NCBI RefSeq assembly: GCF_900143285.1
Contig: NZ_FRDN01000014.1
Span: 1 to 64,000 of the forward strand
Direction: 5' to 3'
Source of the DNA: Desulfitobacterium chlororespirans DSM 11544
GTDB lineage: Bacteria; Bacillota; Desulfitobacteriia; Desulfitobacteriales; Desulfitobacteriaceae
Length of the DNA stretch: 64,000 nucleotides
In this document: positions 60,565 through 64,000 of the stretch, in pieces
How the letters are laid out: the number at the start of each line of letters is the position of its first letter
Numbering within the stretch: position 1 is the first letter of the stretch
Notes under the pieces: model-generated
The model's input: only the letters and a program-made list of their open reading frames with translations
The model's database searches: none
What the model was told of the DNA's origin: nothing
Position numbers and translations under genes: made by a program

Positions 60565-62008
60565 TCTGTTGGCAGCTCTTTTTAAGCTAATGCTGTATCT
60601 GTTTGAGGGATATTGCCTCCAACTCCTGTTTCGTGCCTTTGCAGAACCGCGGCTGCCAAACTGGAGATGGAGTAACTCCCTCGTTGGTATTGTTTGGATT
60701 GCTACCAGAATAAGCTGCGGCGTGTTATTGCAGGCTACAGATGGCATAAGCTTAATTGAGAAACTGCTGTTTCAGGCAATTGCCCTGGCTGTCTTTTGTA
60801 TATGCTGGTATCAAGGGAACAGCCTATTAAACGTCTTTCTGGCGATCCAGTTTATGGCGCTACGTGAGTTGGCATTTTTTGCAGGCTATAGTCTGCTGTA
60901 CGTAAGCGGCTGTTTTATTGATCTGTTTGCCAAGGGAATGAGTACAGGGACCCTGTCAGAAAGAGGATTTTTTACAGCAGTAGATATTACCATGATCGTG
61001 TTTATGCTGATTATGGAAATCGTACAGGGGGCCCTGCTTTACTTTTCTATTCAAAAACTAGTGAAAAGCTATCGCCACCGGGAAAGGGACAGACCGAAAA
61101 AAGAGCAGCTCTTTTATCTGCTCCCAGCGGTGGCAGGGGTACTGGTAGCGGTTTTGATACGCCTATTATTGATTTCAGTGGAAGATGGAACTCCTGTATT
61201 GCTTTATCATCAGTACCCGGCACTATACCTTATCATTCCGATGATTGCTATGGTTCTGCTGGGAGCAATCCTATTCAGTTTTCAACTCTATCAGGACATG
61301 ATCGGCTTGCAAAAAGAGCGGACCGAAAAAGTAATCTTGGAAAACCAGATAACACAAATGCAGCATTCCATGGTGGAAATGGAGCATTTATATGACGGCA
61401 TACGCTCGGTCAAGCATGACATGAAAAATCACATGGCGGTGTTACAACTCCTGCTGGAAAAGAAATTCCTGTCAGATAGCGGAGAGGATGAAGAAGTCAG
61501 GCACTATTTTGAGGGTATGTATCAGTCAGTGGAACAATTGGAAAGGAAAGTACGGACAGGAAATGCGGTTAGTGACGCAGTAATCGGCAGTAAATTCCGC
61601 TATGCGGAAAAAGAAATCGACAACATCAAGCTGAAGGCAAGTGACTTTATCTTGACTGACGCCGTCCGGGTAGGAGCTTACGATATAGGAATTATCTTAA
61701 ATAACGGCTTGGATAATGCCATTGAGGCGTGTCTGAAAATGCGCCAGAAGCAGCCGGACGCAGAAGTATACATCACCATAAAATCTTTCCGGAAAAAGAA
61801 TCTGTACTTTATCGAAATAGAAAACAGTTTTGATGATGTGCTGCAGCTCGATAAGGAAAGCGGTTATCCTGTGTCAACAAAGGAGGATAACGAGATACAT
61901 GGTATCGGACTTAGGAACATCAAAAACTGCGCGAAGAAATATGCCGGCGATATGGATTGCATTGTCGAAGATAAAAAATTTACATTGTCCATCATGTTAA
62001 AGGGATGA
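60557..62008 (+). CDS. AgrC-type sensor histidine kinase
   Basis: A protein of about 483 residues. The N-terminal half has about six or seven hydrophobic segments, as in peptide-pheromone receptors. The cytoplasmic half has the HPK10-type phosphoacceptor SVKHDMKNHMAVLQ, the N box NNGLDNAIEAC and the G box GIGLRNIK of a GHKL ATPase. ATG 60557 is preferred behind GGGG at 60544-60547; ATG 60542 and 60548 are alternatives. No AgrB or AgrD gene is present next to it, so the signal must come from elsewhere. Confidence 0.92.
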   Translation: MSDLLAALFKLMLYLFEGYCLQLLFRAFAEPRLPNWRWSNSLVGIVWIATRISCGVLLQATDGISLIEKLLFQAIALAVFCICWYQGNSLLNVFLAIQFMALRELAFFAGYSLLYVSGCFIDLFAKGMSTGTLSERGFFTAVDITMIVFMLIMEIVQGALLYFSIQKLVKSYRHRERDRPKKEQLFYLLPAVAGVLVAVLIRLLLISVEDGTPVLLYHQYPALYLIIPMIAMVLLGAILFSFQLYQDMIGLQKERTEKVILENQITQMQHSMVEMEHLYDGIRSVKHDMKNHMAVLQLLLEKKFLSDSGEDEEVRHYFEGMYQSVEQLERKVRTGNAVSDAVIGSKFRYAEKEIDNIKLKASDFILTDAVRVGAYDIGIILNNGLDNAIEACLKMRQKQPDAEVYITIKSFRKKNLYFIEIENSFDDVLQLDKESGYPVSTKEDNEIHGIGLRNIKNCAKKYAGDMDCIVEDKKFTLSIMLKG

Positions 62009-62068
62009 TTGGAAAGGAGCAACGGGACGAACAAAAGCCAAGAGCATATAAACAAGGGAGGAATACCC

Positions 62069-62507
62069 ATGATGTTATCTTCTGTAAGCAAACCAATGGC
62101 TTGCACCTTACAGCAAAATGATATAAGCAGAAAAAACCGTGCTGATACTTCTAATGTTAGCTTTAAGGATACATTATCCCAGGCTGTATTTGGCTGCATA
62201 TCAGCATCCACTGCTTCGGCAACGGAATTATCAAGCAACACGACGAATGTCAATGCCTATCTATCGCTGTTACAACTTAAGTTTGGGACTAAAATATCAG
62301 TGCAGAACATGGAGTATAGCAAAGCGAATATAAATCATATCGGAAGTTTAACAACCGGATCGGGGAATGTGATCATAGCCTCTAATATTCTTGAAAAAAT
62401 GGCTTCTGACCCACAAGCAAGATGAAGCTAAAGCCAAAAAGCGGGCAGAAGAAAAGAGGCTGAATGAAATCACCCGAAGAACCTTAGAAAGTTGGGGTAG
62501 AACATGA
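62069..62507 (+). pseudogene. DUF6033-like protein, C-terminal part deleted and frameshifted
   Basis: From ATG 62069 (behind GGGAGGA) the frame reads NVSFKDTLSQAV, LSLLQLKFGTKISVQNME and SGNVIIASNILEKMASDPQA, then stops at 62425. In the next frame 62420-62507 continues DEAKAKKRAEEKRLNEITRRTLESWGRT, ending in a TGA that overlaps the next ATG as ATGA. Both pieces fit the start and end of one protein (family recalled as DUF6033), with the middle lost. The original stop-start overlap shows it was translationally coupled to the next gene. Confidence 0.8.
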
Positions 62508-63301
62508 ATATATCCTGGGTAAGTCTATTAGAGCATAATGACGTTATAAATAAAGGCTATTCAAAAAAAGCAGCAGGGAGTCTGAGCTTTTCTGAGATCT
62601 TGAGTAACCAAACAAAAGCTATTTCCACAGCTACAGAACATCAGATGGGCAACTGTTTCCCTAATATGAAGGTTTATGTAAAAACCGGAAAGTGTGCTAT
62701 ATCCAAAAGCAATTGGGATAGAAATAATTTTCCAGTTTGGAATTATTTTAAGGACAACACCAAGGCTGATTGTCTAAATTCGTGGACACCTACAGGACCA
62801 GAGCCACGGGCAACAGATTGGTGTGTCCAAAAAGAGCTGAAGCAAATAGCTTTCGGGGCAATCAGTATTTTAATTCCAACCAGTTTGCAGCAAAAAATGG
62901 ACGCTGATCCGGTATATGCGGGGCATATTTGGGAAAAGATTTCTGATTGGAAAAACAGCTATGATCAGGTAGATAACGCACTAGCGGCTTCCTATGGCTA
63001 TAATCCCTCTCTACACCAGATGTCAAAAAGCTATTGTCTGCAGCTTGATGAAAATGGCAACATTGAAAAGCATGTCGTCATCAGCGGTGGATTAGGAGAG
63101 CCTTATTGTAAAGAGGGAGGGAAAGAGATCTCTATCCATAAGTCCGCTCCAAAATACTTAGGCAGCTTTCCAATAAGCAGCAAAATAAGCCATAAGGAGG
63201 CCTTGGAAAATACCTTCGAACAAAAGGCGGTTAAATTGGATTATAGCCAGATTGCTGCTTACATCATACCGCAGGATAGGAAAAGGCTGTGGTGGCAGTA
63301 A
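62504..63301 (+). CDS. DUF6033-related protein of unknown function
   Basis: The 265-residue protein shares features with the broken gene before it: LSFSEILSNQ near the N-terminus resembles VSFKDTLSQAV, and SLQQKMDADPVYAGHIWEKISDWKNSYDQVDNAL corresponds to NILEKMASDPQA. This is followed by YCLQLDENGNIEKHVVISGG, like the C-terminal half missing upstream. It has no signal peptide or membrane segment. The ATG lies in an ATGA overlap. It belongs to the LytTR/kinase operon. The function is unknown. Confidence 0.75.
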   Translation: MNISWVSLLEHNDVINKGYSKKAAGSLSFSEILSNQTKAISTATEHQMGNCFPNMKVYVKTGKCAISKSNWDRNNFPVWNYFKDNTKADCLNSWTPTGPEPRATDWCVQKELKQIAFGAISILIPTSLQQKMDADPVYAGHIWEKISDWKNSYDQVDNALAASYGYNPSLHQMSKSYCLQLDENGNIEKHVVISGGLGEPYCKEGGKEISIHKSAPKYLGSFPISSKISHKEALENTFEQKAVKLDYSQIAAYIIPQDRKRLWWQ

Positions 63302-63418
63302 TTCAAGCAGGATTTTAAGGTTTTCGAAAATTAAAAGGATAACTGCCTTTTTGACATCGGATAGGATGTGCACAATACGTTACGGGCCAGAACTTAAATG
63401 TTGACATTGTTATGTGAC

Positions 63419-63456
63419 AAAAAAGAGCTTACGCCAAGCGTAAAGCTCCTTTTTGT
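63419..63456 (+). terminator. Terminator of LytTR operon
   Basis: AAAAGAGCTTACGC and GCGTAAAGCTCCTTTTT pair imperfectly around CAA. Confidence 0.8.
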
Positions 63457-63492
63457 TCCTATTAGACTATAATGTAAATATTGAATTCACCA

Positions 63493-63654
63493 GGTCCGGG
63501 AGTAAGGCAAAATCTGAAACGTATCAGATTTTGCACCCTTTTTCGCCCAAGGCGCCGCCCATCACCAGTCTGCACTTCCTGGTGATTTCATATAGTTTCC
63601 TGTGGTTCTACTATAGTATATGAGGCTAGGCTGCCGGTGTGACAACTCAATCCA
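63493..63654 (+). repeat. 162-bp direct repeat, copy 2
   Basis: This block matches 59498-59659 in the same orientation, with 16 mismatches and no gaps by hand alignment. The hairpin TCACCAG/CTGGTGA is longer here than in copy 1. It lies 37 bp after the terminator of the LytTR operon and 117 bp before the next gene. The two copies enclose 3,833 bp. Confidence 0.9.
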
Positions 63655-63771
63655 ATGATTTCCTTTTTTCTTTTCCATGTTTACCTATACAACAGTGGGT
63701 GGTTTCTCGTAAAGGAAAAAATCAGATTTGCAAAGAATATCTTTATAAAGAGAGAGTAGGGAAGAGGATTG

Positions 63772-64000
63772 ATGCCGATGAAGTCAATTCAGCTGAAAAA
63801 TGGGCAGCTCATTTTAATCAGAGAAGCAGTCAAAGAAGATGCTCGGGAAGTAGTTAATTATTTAGCCAGGATTGGCGGGGAATCCGATTTTCTGACCTTT
63901 GGGCCTGGTGAGCTTCGTGTATCCATAAGTGATGAGGAAGCCCTAATCGAAAAAAACCGCAGTACCGGGAATAAGATCATGATCCTCGCCTTAGCTGACA
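63772..64000 (+). CDS. GNAT family N-acetyltransferase (3' end outside window)
   Basis: The frame from ATG 63772 reads MPMKSIQLKNGQLILIREAVKEDAREV, then NYLARIGGESDFLTFGPGEL, ending off the window at residue 76. The LIREA..ED pattern is the usual opening of a GNAT domain, and this group resembles small-molecule acetyltransferases of Firmicutes. The acetyl-CoA motif lies outside. GAAGAGG precedes the start; ATG 63778 is an alternative. Confidence 0.75.
   Translation, partial: MPMKSIQLKNGQLILIREAVKEDAREVVNYLARIGGESDFLTFGPGELRVSISDEEALIEKNRSTGNKIMILALAD

Overview
The window looks like chromosomal DNA from an anaerobic Gram-positive Firmicute of the Peptococcaceae, closest in feel to Desulfitobacterium. 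That is inference from gene content (ParE/ParC, Rrf2, DUF438, YetF-DUF4363, LctP, CWB2 wall proteins), moderate GC, strong AGGAGG-type ribosome binding sites and frequent GTG/TTG starts. No database search was possible.

Layout. 1-660: end of an rRNA operon (23S 3' part, 5S, terminator, long perfect palindrome). 0.85-1.6 kb: an AT-rich truA. 1.7-9.8 kb: a cobalamin-riboswitch-controlled operon with an Opp/Dpp/Nik-type ABC transporter (permease, permease joined in frame to a binding lipoprotein, two ATPases), a zinc deacylase and a MATE exporter. 9.9-13.8 kb: MgtC-like protein, rifampin ADP-ribosyltransferase Arr, a DUF2695-like protein, MsrAB and an SDR. 14.1-17.6 kb: cytoplasmic molybdopterin enzyme, Rrf2 regulator and an enoyl-CoA hydratase pseudogene. 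17.8-21.6 kb: MarR-MATE pair, NYN-domain protein, pyridoxamine kinase. 21.7-26.0 kb: radical SAM protein, then TetR with an Ssu/Tau-type ABC transporter; one 14-bp operator-like dyad occurs in front of both tetR and the binding-protein gene.

26-31.5 kb: carbonic anhydrase, VanZ-like protein, and an ECF sigma / membrane protein / ABC exporter module preceded by several dyads. 31.6-39.5 kb: TraB, membrane proteins, DUF1858-DUF438 hemerythrin pair, a frameshifted thioesterase, ZupT, YetF-DUF4363 and lactate permease. 40-47.7 kb: a mosaic CWB2/SH3/amidase wall hydrolase, YggT and topoisomerase IV (parE-parC). 47.9-55.2 kb: methyltransferase, hydrolase, a partial pyrophosphatase-like gene, a coiled-coil protein, the AmmeMemoRadiSam genes, a terpene-cyclase-fold protein and an AraC regulator. 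55.6-59.4 kb: NlpC/P60 hydrolase, a second hydrolase and an MFS transporter.

59.5-63.7 kb is the most unusual part. Two 162-bp direct repeats (146/162 identical by hand count) bracket a LytTR response regulator, an AgrC-type kinase and two related secreted-or-surface-type proteins of unknown function. The first of these is broken by a deletion, with its original C-terminal tail still readable. The window ends inside a GNAT acetyltransferase gene.

No CRISPR array, prophage, transposase or tRNA gene was seen.
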